Part shown: one piece after another, positions 1 to 11,199 of the stretch
Layout of the letters: the number at the start of each line of letters is the position of its first letter
How positions within the stretch are numbered: the stretch's first letter is position 1
NCBI RefSeq assembly: GCF_905475395.1
Contig: NC_058342.1
Coordinates: 21,610,640-21,674,639 of the forward strand
Source of the DNA: Chrysoperla carnea
Taxonomy: Eukaryota; Arthropoda; Insecta; Neuroptera; Chrysopidae
Length of the DNA: 64,000 nucleotides
Direction: 5' to 3'
Position numbers and translations under genes: made by a program
Notes under the pieces: model-generated
Databases searched by the model: none
The model's input: only the letters and a program-made list of their open reading frames with translations
Told to the model about the DNA's origin: nothing

Positions 1-802
1 CATTTCCATTCATGTATCCATGTATCTATGGGCGTTCTGACAATAGTTCTTTTTCTATCGCTAGATAAAGCCATTCTTAGTCTTTCTTATCCAATAACCT
101 CAACTTTAAATAACGAATTAATTTAATAAAATAATTTATTAGATTAATAAATTAATCTTTAATATCTAATAAAAAAAAAAAGTGAGCCAATATTATATTA
201 ATTCCGGAGATGAAATAATTGAAGTTGATGACAATTTTAAACTAAAATTAATTAGTAATTATCTATTATTAGCTATTCAAAATCACATGGGGCGATAACA
301 ACTAAGTGGTTTTATGGATAATTCGTCGATTTGACTTGTCAACGAAAACATAAACTTCATCAAGATGGCAATAAAGATGATGCTATTGGTAAATGCTGGT
401 TTGTAACGCAATTGCAGACATAAATGAAAAGAACGGTGTTTCTACTTTGCACTCAATTCGTAGATATACCTATTGGTAAAGAATACAAATTATAGTCACA
501 TATTGTCGAAAATTTAATAGTCCCTTCTGTACGCAATGTAGTATAATTTGGAGAAATTAAAAATCACATGGGGCGATAACAACTAAGTGGTTTATGGATA
601 TCGTCGATTTGACTTGATTGTAAACGAAAACATAGACGTCATCAAGATGACAATAAAGATGATGCCAATAGAAAATGCTGCCTCAAACTGTGCCCCGTCC
701 CTGTGAATGATGACCCAAAAGGAAGTACTACGCCTCCTCCAAGAATTTCAGGAGAATTGACTATAAAAGTGCAGACGTTCGCTATCAAGATAAAAACAAT
801 CC

Positions 803-1027
803 TTGTGGATCTCCAGAGGCTTTGCTTTGGTGAACCATTCATGTTTTTACAATAGTTTGTATTCGATAGCTGAAAATGAAAAGAACGGTGTTTCTACTTT
901 GCACTCAATTCGTAGATATATTGGTAAAGAATTCAAATTATCGCCAAATATTATCGAAAATTTAATAGTTTCATCTGTACGCAATGGAGTTCAATTTGGA
1001 GAAATTAAAAATCACATGGGGCGATAA
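803..1027 (+). pseudogene. Best-preserved linker-histone (H15)-like unit of the array
   Basis: This 74-codon open frame has no ATG start (first codon TTG). It carries a segment matching the H15 pattern by eye: an aliphatic helix with ENEKNGVSTLHSIRRYIGKE, corresponding to the G-S-S-x-x-A-I-x-K-Y-I stretch of histone H1/H5, followed by an IIENLI helix and a V-x-x-GEI turn. It stops at a TAA directly after the MGR residues, and the same TAA is present in every copy. Read through that stop, the frame continues as QLSGFMDIVDLTC into the Cys-rich half-unit. I infer descent from a linker-histone or sperm nuclear basic protein gene. The similarity is from pattern memory and needs a profile search. 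Confidence 0.5.
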
Positions 1028-1799
1028 CAACTAAGAATTCCTCCAAGAATTTCAAGAGAAGTGCAGAAGTTTGTTATGAAGATAAAAACAATCCTTATGG
1101 ATCTCCAAAAGCTTGTGGAGATTGTGGATAGAGCTTCATTCATGTTTTAACAATTGTTTGTATTCGATAGCTCTGAAAATGAAAAGAACGTAATTTCTAC
1201 TTTGCACTCAATTCGTAGAGATATTGGTAAAGAATACAAATTATGGCCACATATTATCGAAAATTTAATAGTTCCAGCTGCATGCAATGTAGTATAATTT
1301 GGAGAAATTAAAAATCACGTGAGGCGATAACTACTAAGTGACTTTATGGATATCATCGATTTGACTTGTAAACGAAAACATAGGCGTCATCAAGATGGTA
1401 ATAAAGATGATGCTAATAAAAAATGATGTCCCAAACTATGCCCCCTCGATGTGGATGTTGCCCCAAAAGGAAGTGCAACAGCTCCTCCAAGAATTTCAGA
1501 AGAATTGACTCTTAAAGTGCAGAAGTTTGCTATGAAGATAAAAACAATCCTTATGGATCTCCAGAAGCTTGTGGAGGTTATGAATAAACCTTTGTTTTGG
1601 TGAACCATTCATGTTTTTACAATTGTTTGTATTCGATAACTGAAAATGAAAAGAACGATGTTTCTACTTTGCACCCAATTCGTAGATATATTGGTAAAGA
1701 ATCCAAATTATCGAAAATTTAATAATTCCACTTGTATGCAATGGAGTTCAATTTGGAGAAATTAAAAATCACATGGGGCGATAACAACTAAGTGGTTTT

Positions 1800-2057
1800 A
1801 TGGATATCGTCGATTTGACTTGTAAACGAAAACATAGACGTCATCAAGATGGCAATAAAGATGATGCCAATAGAAAATGCTGCCCCAAACTGTGCCCCGT
1901 CCCTGTGGATGATGACCCAAAAGGAAGTACTACGGCTCCTCCAAGAATTTCAGGAGAATTGACTATAAAAGTGCAGAAGTTTGCTATCAAGATAAAAACA
2001 ACCCTTATGGATCTCCAGAAGCTTGTGGGGGTTATAGATAAAGCTTTGTTTTGGTGA
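1800..2057 (+). pseudogene. Array unit, basic/Cys-containing half, alternate frame open
   Basis: This 85-codon ATG frame begins MDIVDLTCKRKHRRHQ and then a KCCPKLCP-type segment. Relative to the unit at 2447 it has shifted frame after the first cysteine cluster, so the downstream half reads as a Pro/Lys-rich sequence instead of the Cys/Tyr-containing one. The reverse strand of this unit is also open, which is a shadow. It is listed because it shows how copies diverge by small indels; I do not think it is an independent functional gene. Confidence 0.3.
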
Positions 2058-2446
2058 ACCATTCATGTTTTTACAATTGTTTGTATTCGTTAGGTGAAAA
2101 TGAAAAGAACGATGTTTCTACTTTGCACTCAATTCGTAGATATATTGGTAAAGAATACAAATTATCGAAAATTTAATAATTCCACTTGTATGCAATGGAA
2201 TTCAATTTGAAGAAATTAAAAATCACATGGGGCGATAACAACTAAGTGGTTTTATGGATATCGTCGATTTGACTTGTAAACGAAAAAATAGACATCATCA
2301 AGATTGCAATAAACATGATGCCCTCCCTGTGGATGTTGTTCCAAGTAGAAGTGCAACCGCTCCTCCAAGAATTTCAGGAGAATTGACATGGAAATTCAAT
2401 TTGGAGTTATTAAAAATCACATGGGGCGATAACAACTAAGTGGTTT

Positions 2447-2704
2447 ATGGATAATATTGTCGATTTGACTTGTACACGAAAACATAGACGTCATCAAAAT
2501 GGCAATAAGGACGATACTAATGAAAAATGTTGCCCTGAACTGTGCCCCCCTCCCTATGGGTGTTGTCACAAAAGGAAGTGCAACCGCTCCCCCAAGAATT
2601 TCAGGAGAATTGACTATAAAAGTGCAGAAGTTTGTTATGAAGATAAAAACAACCCTTTCGGATCTTCAGAAGCTGATAGAGCTTGTGGATTAAGCTTTTG
2701 GTGA
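2447..2704 (+). CDS. Small Cys-rich basic ORF, last array unit
   Basis: This ATG-initiated frame encodes 85 residues: MDNIVDLTC, a basic KHRRH patch, then KCCPELCPPPYGCCHKRKC, a KNFRRIDYKSAEVC stretch and a terminal GLSFW. Of all units this one best preserves what I take to be the ancestral frame, because it keeps the paired cysteines and the basic residues together. Small Cys/Arg/Lys-rich proteins next to an H1-like domain would suit chromatin packaging such as sperm nuclear proteins, but that is inference. No promoter or polyadenylation context was recognised apart from AT-rich DNA downstream. It could equally be a chance survivor in a dead array. Confidence 0.35.
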   Translation: MDNIVDLTCTRKHRRHQNGNKDDTNEKCCPELCPPPYGCCHKRKCNRSPKNFRRIDYKSAEVCYEDKNNPFGSSEADRACGLSFW

Positions 2705-2842
2705 ACCATTCATGTTTTTACAATTGTTTGTATTCGATAGCTGGTACTTTTCGTTACTTTTCTCGTTTAATAATCTGTGTATATTATTTCATTATTAAAG
2801 CTTATTTTTTTTTGTTTGAATCATTTTTGTAGTTTCTTTTTT

Positions 2843-3853
2843 TCATTTAGTTATTAATGGCTGATGTATATATCGCTGCGATTTAAATACTAAGGTAGTC
2901 AACTTGGGATACGGTAATGCTTTTTGCAAGTCGAACGAGAAAGCAAAATAATAATTTGAATTACGTAATACTTGCTCCTGATCTTGTTTCAGTGAATTCC
3001 TAGCTGATTCTGTTAGTCTTAAATGGATATCGTGTTCTTCTGTAAGTTTATTATTTTCTTCATCATCATTCGATGCTTTAATTTTGATGTGCAATAAGTC
3101 GAATTTTTGACATATATCTTAACGCGGTTGGTGGAAACGTAAATCAAAATCTTTTTAAAATATTTTTCTGTAAGTCCACTCACTCATTAACGGCTTTTAC
3201 TTTATTTTCTTCGCAATAAAGCTCGTATAAGTTAACAATTTCCTAAGAGTTAGATCAGGATGTAAATATCTTCTATTAGGATTATGAGATCTAGTATAAT
3301 GGGATTCAAATTTAGGAAAACTATTAATATAGTTTTGAACATGCTTTTTCTTTCCTCAGATAATTTTCTTGATGATCCAACCATCATATTTTAAAAATAT
3401 CTAAAAATAATTTTTTACGATTCCGTTTGTAGAATGGAACAAATATCTAAAACTCTAATTTTTTGGCGAACTTTTTCCGTTTGTTGGACATCTTCGTTCC
3501 ACAATTTTGCGCTCGACACCTTCGTAAAGCAATACATTTTGGTTGTTAAAATTTCCCAAACCCCTAAACTTCTCAAAAATATTCTTTCTTTTTTTTCATC
3601 ATAATTTTTTGTGCATTCATTCTGGCAATGGCAATATTGTTTCTCGAAAATTTTTTCCGGTACAATATTTTCGATTTGAGTACAATATCTTTCTCCTGAA
3701 TTCCGTTTAATCTTTCGCATTTTTTTGATGTATGATTCATTCTCTAAAGACGAATATTGTTCTATAATTCTGTTTTTTTCGATTTAAAAAAAAAAAATTA
3801 GTATACTTACTATTTCTTCTTCACTATCTGAACTAAATAATAGTCTTGTTCTG
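2843..3853 (-). pseudogene. Degenerate multi-exon transposon-derived gene
   Basis: On the minus strand an ATG near 3853 starts a short exon (MGKNRTRLLFSSDSEEEI) that ends at a GTAAGT donor. A poly-pyrimidine stretch and CAG acceptor then lead into a frame (ORF 3720-3415) with a Cys cluster (QYCHCQNECTKNY) and a conserved-looking IFLRSLGVWE motif. Further downstream, in other frames, are KFESHYTRSHNPNRRYLHPD and, in ORF 3094-2843, FAFSFDLQKALPYPK. I recall this motif order from a family of uncharacterised, repetitive, probably transposon-encoded insect proteins. Frames are broken between blocks, so this copy is dead. The family has no name I can give with confidence. Confidence 0.5.
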
Positions 3854-4700
3854 TTCTTCCCCATGGGTGAAATAATTTCTAAAATTTAATATTAAATTTT
3901 AAGTGTTATATTAATTAAACGTACTGGTTATTCAACTAACGCAATTGTCCAAAAACTGAAGCTAGATTGTAAATACTAATTAATTAAAATTACCTTCATC
4001 TCTACTTTTCGACATTATCAATAGTAAATATATTATCTTGATTATTTAAGTACAAATGGAGTCAGGCCACTTTCAAACTACACGGTTCGATTATTAAACT
4101 AACTCTGAAAATTTATGTGTCAAGAATTATCGTATTTGGATTATAAGCAATCTGAAATGCTTTACTTATAAATAACATAAAGTTGTACACGTAACCATGA
4201 TAACCGGAAAAAATTTAAAAATGGAGTTAGGCCACGTTCAAAATAAACGACTCAATTAAAATTTAGATACACAATAGAACAGGCGCTGGATGGGGTTGAG
4301 TGTGCAAAATATGAGTACCGCATTTTGTCAATTGATTCTTGATCAGAAAAGCTTATAGATTAATATTCTGGATCTTACTAGAAACACCATTGGTCCAATT
4401 TTTGCATAATCAATTGACAAAATGCGGTACAAATAATTTGCACACTCAACCCCATCCAGCGCCCGCTCTACATAGAAAAAACTAGGTTTGAGATACTCTG
4501 TGAGAGAATCATTCTTGTTATTTCTTTTTTTCATATAATTATTAAATGCTGATTTATATATCGCTGTGATTTAAATAATAATAATATTTAATAATTAAAA
4601 TTTAGATAAACCTACCTGAAAGATACTTTGTCAAGGAATCATTTTTGTTGTTATTTTTCTTCATATAATTATTAAATGCTGATTTTCATAATTAAATAAA
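2852..4700. repeat. Dispersed direct repeats between 2.8 and 4.7 kb
   Basis: A motif around TATATATCGCTGCGATTTAA occurs near 2866 and again near 4555, preceded in both cases by a similar TTCAT/ATTAATGCTGAT context, with a third partial copy near 4653. A second pair (AATGGAGTCAGGCCAC and variant) lies near 4053 and 4219. These look like fragments of interspersed elements; no open frame accompanies them. Confidence 0.4.
4282..4463. repeat. Inverted repeat, 55-bp arms
   Basis: Arms 4282-4336 and 4409-4463 are reverse complements with only a few mismatches (GGCGCTGGATGGGGTTGAGT and its complement are at the outer ends), separated by 72 bp. The arms could fold into a hairpin. A short minus-strand ORF spanning it is a by-product of the palindrome. 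It is most likely a small foldback element. Confidence 0.75.
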
Positions 4701-5600
4701 AAAATATATTTAAAATAAAAGTTTTATTGACTATATACATAAAGCAATTAGTACAAAGCTAAAGAGTTTAAATTTTAAAAAATTATCTCGTACGGGTTTT
4801 AAAACTGGGTAATTAGGAGAAAAATAGTAGTTTTTAACAAAATATACTTTGAAAAACATCGGAGTGTAGGAAGTTGCTTAAAAATATTGAAAATGTGCGA
4901 AAAATCCTGTTTTTTTTCAACAAAAAAAATATCGGAAAAAGCATTTTGATAAAAAACAGAAAAATAGAAGGTTGTAGGAAAATAGGTGCTTCGGAAAACG
5001 ACAATTTAAAAAAAAAAAAAAAACATTTTCTTCGTTGCCCTAGAACCTCTGCATAATTATTAATTTCGTAAACACATAATGAAATCGTGAAAACGCAAAG
5101 AAAAACGGGAATTTACAAACTGACACATGTTTTCAATCACTTAGACAGCCTGATCCGCAATACAAAGTACGCAACGGCCAATGACTAGACCTCGCCCAGA
5201 TAAGTACCTCAAATTCACTCACGAACGCTTATAACTCGACATAGGAAAATTCCAGAAATACTTGAAATTTTCGAAAATTGAAATATGTATTTTCGTAAAA
5301 TACTTAACAAAAGAACTTTGGGATTAAGGTCTGTGGAGAATAAACCCATAATAAACCACTACCTTTATGTTGAACGTGGCGCGTTTTTCAAAATATTTAA
5401 AAAAATGCCATATTTTACTTTAAAATTTTGATATCAAAATGGATTTATAAAATATAAAAATATTAATTTTATCAGATTTTAATTTTTAAATGATATTAAA
5501 ATATGATTTTACGGTTTGGATTGTTCATTTTGAAGGCGTCATTCTGTAAAGCCGTCACAGAGAGTCCTATGATACGCCATACAAAAAAAATGCCCTAAAC
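4700..5600. other. AT-rich stretch without recognised gene
   Basis: Both strands were read. Only homopolymer runs and a 60-codon Lys-rich frame of low complexity are present. No splice-consistent coding or repeat family was recognised. Confidence 0.5.
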
Positions 5601-5615
5601 TTGAGAGCAAATTCT

Positions 5616-5898
5616 CTAATCCGGTAATACAAACTCATCTTCGTTACTAAAAAAATTTACTTCAGTCTTAATATTTTTAACATCAACAAATTCATTAATT
5701 TGAATCATAAACGCATTTTCACACTCAATTTTTACATCTATAACATCAAAGAATTCGTTATTTTGAATCATATTCTCATTTTCACATTCAATTTTTACAT
5801 TCACTGTGGAATCAATTTCTACACTTTTAACCTTTTTATTTTCTTCACTTCCAAATGCACTAGATTTATTTAAAGTTCTTTTTAGTGTTTTTTCAGAT
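5616..5898 (-). CDS. Candidate 3'-terminal exon with tandem VKIE (SUMO-type) motifs
   Basis: A long pyrimidine run ending in TTTTAG (acceptor at 5899-5900 on the minus strand) opens a frame in phase 2 that runs to a stop at 5616. The peptide begins SEKTLKRTLNKSSAF and contains two similar acidic repeats, NVKIECENENMIQ and DVKIECENAFMIQ, then IKTE. The Psi-K-x-E tetrapeptides match the SUMO-conjugation consensus. Similar acidic segments with IKTE and IKLE occur at the N-terminus of the zinc-finger protein at 25.2 kb. I could not find the upstream exon, so the gene is incomplete in my reading and may be a remnant of a transcription-factor-like gene. Confidence 0.4.
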
Positions 5899-5899
5899 C

Positions 5900-7790
5900 T
5901 AAAATTAAAAAAAAAAAAAAATAAATAAATAAAAATCTTAAAGATTTAAATATTACGAGTACTCTTAAATTTCATAAAAATATGGAACGAAACTTTGAAT
6001 TTAGAATCAATATTGAAACTTCATTTTCAAAAATATAAAATTCGAATGATTTTAATCAGTTTTTCCTTAAGGAAATTAATAATAAAAGTGAAATTTATAC
6101 AATTAAAAATTCTTTTATTTTGATATTCTTATTTAACCTCACAAAACAATAAGACTTTTAAATTTGACATTTCATTTGACAGGTTTATCATAATCGCATG
6201 TACGTTAGTTAGGTTTGTTCAATGTACGAAATAAAATAGAAGCACTGAGTCGATGAGTATGTTCCAATCAACGACCCCATAATAGTAACGGCAATCGCTA
6301 AAAAACAAATTTGATTCTACAATTAGTCTGATTATCTGATTACTTTGTTTTATTTTTGAAAATATTAATAAAAATCAGCTTTTTCCAATTACATTTATAT
6401 ATTGGAATATATTTCTCCGGATATGTTGAAATGATCTTCAGATATTTTGAAATTTTGAGTGGGCAACCCAACTTAAAACCGAAAAACCTTTCTTTTGAAA
6501 AATAACTTTGTGGGGATGGATTGTATACACTTATATTATAAACATATGACAAATAAAAGTAGATGAACAATCGGGCAATCTGAAGGCAGCCTGAGTTTGA
6601 GGATAACGAATTAGCGAAATTCATTATAGCTCTTTTGAAATTATAAATGAGAATTTATCATTATATGTATACTGTGATTGTCCACATGTTGAAATATTAA
6701 ATCAACAACTTTATCGTGTTAAGGTAGTTGCTCTACAAATACAATATATTAAGAAATTTACAAAACTAAAATAAGTTATTAAATGCACAATGCACACCAT
6801 GTTAAAATTTGAAAGCGATTTATCACACTGAGATAATTGAAAATTAACAAATTTTACACGTGCAGCATGAGCGAAACGTGAGAAAATAAATTTTTTTTTT
6901 TATTAGTAGAAATATCACCATCTTTATGAAAAACTGATATATACTAGACTAATTATTATTATTATCACTAGAATAATTATTAGATTAATAAGAAATTAAA
7001 GAATTTTTTTATCCAACTTAGAAAATATTCTCGCATTTGGGAATTTTTATATTTTAGTTTTAAAAAAAAACACCTCAACAAGTATTTACACAAGTAGTTT
7101 CTATCCATACATAAACATTTCTATTTACCAACATTATCGACTAAGATTTCTGATAATTTGTTTAATTATTTCATAGATGGCAGGACTTTAGTTTGCAGTA
7201 TATCTTAATGAAAAAATTAAAACATCACCATACAGTTCAATGAAAAATTAAAAATAACCACACATTTAGACGATAATTTTTGGTAAATGGGATACGGAAA
7301 GAATTGTTCGTTATTGTGCGGCCGCACAAAAAAAAAAGTATTCTTTTGCGCATGTGTGTCGGCGCATAAAAAGAGAAGGCGCTGTAGATCGCCTATTTCT
7401 GCTGAACAAGCCCATTTCAATTTCTTTTTTGGTGACCAGAGGCTCACTAAAACTTGATCAGTACAGTTAGGGTCTCAGAATTACCGCATTAGAAAAGCAG
7501 AGTGACATAGAGAATAAAATTCTAAAAAGGTTTCTTTTCAGTTTTTCTCGATTAATATTAGTCAAATTGAAATTTGTATGACAAGCTGTTCCTTATTTAT
7601 TTGAAAATGAACCAGATCAAGAAAACAAAATCTAGTAAAAGTAACTAGCTCAGCTCGTGAGAAATTTCGCAGTTCGTTACCCGTGGTTAAAAAATAGGCT
7701 AGCATTTTTACAGATATAATATACACATTCCACAATGAACCAAAGTAAATGTTGATATTATTTCTCTAGCCTGTTTTTTTTCTTAACCGG
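5900..7790. other. AT-rich intergenic stretch
   Basis: No supported gene, RNA or named repeat was found in this interval. Short open frames at 6340-6624 and 7217-7447 (minus) lack start context, domain signal or splice partners. Confidence 0.5.
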
Positions 7791-7799
7791 TACATTTTT

Positions 7800-8010
7800 A
7801 GACCGTGAGTCTAAAATAATCGTGAAAGTTTGTGAGGATGTCTGGATGGATGTTTGTTACTCTTTTACGCAAAAACTACTGAACGAATATGAATGGAATT
7901 TGGAAAACAGATAGTTTATAACCTGAATTAGAACATAGCTTTTTATCCCGATAGTATGTTCCCGTGGGACAATTATTGCAGACTTTTTTTGGTACTTTAT
8001 AATACTAGCT
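7800..8010 (+). repeat. Interspersed repeat fragment of a type common in insects
   Basis: The block containing GATGTTTGTTACTCTTTTAC, AAAAACTACTGAACGAAT, a run about ATAGTTTATAACC, and TCCCGTGGGA resembles a repeat tail I recall from many insect genomes, usually in association with Helitron-like or other non-coding elements. It ends near a CTAG at about 8008. The identification is by memory only. Confidence 0.35.
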
Positions 8011-8215
8011 ACTTACAATAACTCCACGAGAAAGTTAGATTATCAGCAAGTATCATGGGCTAAAAATAAAATTGTGAACAAAAGGATAATTAAGTGACGC
8101 GGGTAGAAAACTAGTGCAGCGAGGACTAGTGAAACTATTATAGAGGATTTGACAGCTACACAAGTGCTGAATGTTTTTGTTGTTGAGATGAAATTATCAA
8201 AAATTAAAAACGTTG

Positions 8216-8330
8216 TGGTGTTCCCCAGTGTGGGAAAACAAGATCTACAGGCGTCAGTTTTCATAATTTTCCAAAATGCGAAAAGTTAAGGTTAAAGTGG
8301 ATACAAAACTTGCCCGCTTTGCAAGAACAA
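8216..8330 (+). pseudogene. THAP zinc-finger domain fragment
   Basis: The plus-strand frame reads VVPQCGKTRSTGVSFH followed by NFPKCEKLRLKWIQNLP. This matches the start of a THAP domain (C-x(n)-G-V-S-F-H-x-F-P then L-R-x-x-W). The second half, with the remaining Cys and His zinc ligands, is missing: a stop follows after ALQEQ. THAP domains bind DNA and occur in both P-element transposases and host regulators. Only the N-terminal half survives and it abuts oppositely oriented SWIM-like coding sequence, so this is a broken fragment. Confidence 0.55.
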
Positions 8331-8656
8331 TAGCATTCGATTTTTTTGTTGTCATTGGCTACAAACACTTTGATTTGGATCTCATGAGGTTTTTCGGTGA
8401 TGTTCGACGTTTTCAAACATGAAGATTTGATTAATAAACAATTATTTTGCTTCGATTGGATACCACAGAAAAACAAGTTTTTGGAACGAGAAAGCGCCTC
8501 TCCTTCCCTCAACGGCCTTACTGATCCACCAAGTAGATAAAATATATCACCAATATTAATATCCAGGGCTTTCTCCATGTTAAAAAAAACAAATAAACAA
8601 AAAAAATGCAAAAATTTATTTTGACAACTTGAACGAAAATCCTCTATATCGGCCAT
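8261..8656 (-). pseudogene. SWIM zinc-finger protein fragment
   Basis: The minus-strand ORF (131 codons) contains NIGDIFYLLGG, RPLREGEALSRSKNLFFCG, KPHEIQIKVFVAND and then IECYCSCKAG followed by C-x-H. This order fits SWIM-domain proteins (CxCx(n)CxH) of the type that often also carry a YqaJ-like nuclease. The final residues FCIHFN overlap, in antisense, the THAP fragment, so the authentic SWIM sequence probably ends near 8315 and the last ligands may be fortuitous. No downstream YqaJ domain is present. It is a fragment, related in architecture to the gene at 35.1-36.6 kb. Confidence 0.5.
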
Positions 8657-8699
8657 ATTGCACTCACACCAGAGCCATCTCTAGGTAATTTCGTTCGCC

Positions 8700-9990
8700 A
8701 ATTGGATTTGAAAATATTTGCTAGATAATGTTAGGGATATATTAATTGATAGAAATTTATGGTTAGAGGTTAAATATAATATCAGAATATATTAAATGTA
8801 GGCAAAAAAGAAGGTTTATAAAAAAATTTTCAACCTGATACTCCTGGATCGCCATGGATCAATAGAACGCATCTCTCAAATCGTAAAATACAAGAAAAAT
8901 TTAAATAAAAAAATTTGACTTTTGACAAAATTTTGACAAACACTTTTAAAGGAAACTGTAGTAAACCAATAATATACAAAGAATGAATATTGACCCCTAA
9001 ATTACAACTATTAGATACTAATTTTCTTCAAAAGTTATTTTATTTTATTAAGGTTTTCTCAAGTCAAAATTAAATTACACAAATTAAAAAAATTTTCCAA
9101 AATCGTATACACATTTTGACAGTTTACAAATTCTCGTACAACCTTACAAACAATACAATAAACCTTATTTATAAGTAAACATTTTAAAAGAGTTTGTAAT
9201 AGGTACCTACAGGTAAAATTACCTTTGCAACGTCTAGACTAATTTACGTTAATTTAATATTAACAAATTACAAAGCATCATTAATTTGCAATTACAATCT
9301 TTTATTGTTACCTAGCCCCTAAAAATTTTGTGTAAATATAATTACTTCAAAATTAAACAAATTACCGGAAACAAATATTTAATTTTTTTACCTGATTCAG
9401 AGAGAACTTGTAATTAGGAAAAATCTGTAAGCTTGTTTATTACAAAGAAAAAATAATAAAATATTTTTCGAATTACAAAAAGGTAAGGGAAATAACTTAA
9501 GGTAGTTTATCAGTGTCGAGGCGGGACACAGTTTAGTCAAATCAGCAATCATTTTTGAATATTTTTTTTTTACAATTAATTTTACAGAAAAAATTATAAA
9601 CAATTAAAATAACATAGTTTTAAAAAACATTTTTTAAAACTGAATTGACTAAAATTAACTGCCAAATTCAATGATCAACTGTAATTTTTTATAAACATAG
9701 GTAATCTCAAAATTTCCAATTTTTTTTTATAAAAGGCTACATAATTTTTATTTATATACTATTACCTACGCTCTTGAGAAAATAAGTTCTTTTTTCACTC
9801 AGTATGCGTGGAAAAAATAGTTCATTACCGCCATAGTGTAATAATGAATTCATTCCCGCACTAGGGAGGTTTGAATTTAGTTACTATAGTAACTTATTAA
9901 AATTTCTATTTGTCTCAATAAGTCATGACAAATTTTAAATAATAGTTATCGTTTATTTTCTAATTTTAGAAGCGTAGATAAAGTTTTGTA
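8700..9990. other. AT-rich stretch without recognised gene
   Basis: Only low-complexity frames (for example 9397-9603 minus) are present. No domain, repeat family or splice structure could be supported. Confidence 0.5.
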
Positions 9991-9994
9991 GGAT

Positions 9995-10484
9995 GCGCAA
10001 AATCATCAGTTTCTAGGATCTATCCTAAGACTATAAGGATATATCTTCAGGCTACATTAGTAAAACTTGCTACGATGGGTCTTAGTAGGAGGAGTGCTTA
10101 GGAGCAGATCTCAGCCTGAAGATAGATTCTTGGTATTATATACATAAGTATATTTTCTATACTTTAGTAGAAGGCCGACGAACGTAATTCATAGCAAACC
10201 CCCAGTACCCTTGACCCAACATTTTTTTATATACTCGAAAGTTTAACCAAAAAAAAAAAAAATTACATTTTTTAACGTACGTTTGAGAGATATAATTGAT
10301 TAAATTTATGTGAAAGTGATATTACGGACTCTCTGTTCAATAACTTCGTAAATCGACGGTTTATAAAAAATTGATACTTTCGTACTTCTGCGATTGTCCA
10401 ACTCATGGTAGTAAGTAGGACTAATGTAGCCTGAAGATATATCCTCGGTCTGAGGATATATCCTAGAAACTGATGATTTTACGC
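9995..10484. repeat. Inverted repeat with ~65-bp arms and 360-bp spacer
   Basis: Arms 9995-10060 and 10421-10484 are reverse complements with few mismatches (for example AATCATCAGTTTCTAGGAT and its complement, and ATATCTTCAGGCTACATTA). The spacer carries another partial copy of the motif near 10111 (AGCCTGAAGATAGATT). It looks like a MITE or foldback element. Confidence 0.7.
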
Positions 10485-10989
10485 CAATAACGCGCCATTG
10501 CGTATACTTTGGCGTTAAATTGACGCAACTAAGCCAGTTTGTTGACATACATCTAATACAACTTATCTGTCTAAGTAGAAGGATAGAACGAACGCAGCTC
10601 CGAATACAAAATCGATCGAATTAGCGAAAAGATTTGAGAAATTGAAATAGATATTTACATGTTTAACAAATGTAACAAACCGTAATTTATAATTAAAAGG
10701 TCTATTACCGAATTGTATTATAATATTACATTACATTATAAGTATTATTTAGCAAAAATTACTGTAATTGGTAATCAAATTTATTCGTTAATCAATAATT
10801 TTGACCGGTAGTGTTTTTTGTTATGTTCTTAAAACTTTCTTGTTTTACATCACTTTTTTCTGTATAAAAAAGTATAAAATATTTTAATTCGAGGGATCTG
10901 TCCAAAATACAATCTTGATACGAACCTGGTTATTTAAATTCAGTTGATATGAATAAGTGTAGCGTAATCAATTATTATTAAATCAGTTT

Positions 10990-11046
10990 TGTCCATCAAT
11001 TGGAACAGTTACTTCAATGTCCATCATTTGGGACAGTTACTTTAGA
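10990..11046 (+). repeat. Short tandem duplication
   Basis: A ~28-bp unit (GTCCATCAATTGGAACAGTT and GTCCATCATTTGGGACAGTT) is repeated head to tail. It lies about 1 kb upstream of the cyclin E start codon. No function can be assigned. Confidence 0.6.
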
Positions 11047-11199
11047 CACATTCATCGTAATAACAAACTCGACTTCACGGAGAAGTATATAGTAGTGATA
11101 AATCCTAGTGGGTATTCTATGTTTTTATTAAACCATATGTTTTTAAATCGCAGTTGTCTTTATTCCCCCATGAATGTGAGATGTTCTAAAAGTTTTTTT

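Larger units (their letters stand above)
280..2740 (+). repeat. Tandem array of ~454-bp units (linker-histone-like pseudogene array)
   Basis: Seven recurrences of the same junction (AATCACATGGGGCGATAAC or a close variant) lie near 281, 562, 1009, 1311, 1765, 2219 and 2411. The start of the second half-unit (TGGATATCGTCGATTTGACTTG or variant) recurs at about 1346, 1800 and 2254, giving a 454-bp period. Other units carry internal deletions, for example the 193-bp last step. Each unit joins two protein-like segments: one resembling a linker-histone globular (H15) domain and one rich in Cys, Lys and Arg. The period is not a multiple of three and most copies contain stops or indels, so the array is not one long repetitive protein. 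Whether any unit is expressed cannot be seen. Confidence 0.85.

Noticed and set aside
1390..2062. Minus-strand ORFs in the 5' array (for example 1390-1608, 1844-2062)
   Set aside because: They repeat with the array but run antisense to the H15-like and Cys-rich frames and have no start context or motif.
280..2740. CRISPR array or bacterial-type repeat system
   Set aside because: Units are ~454 bp without short regular spacers, and the genome is eukaryotic.
4874..5056. 60-codon Lys/Asn-rich plus-strand ORF
   Set aside because: Composition simply reflects A-rich low-complexity DNA.
10306..10548. 80-codon minus-strand ORF
   Set aside because: It spans one arm of the 9995-10484 inverted repeat and lacks domain or splice support.
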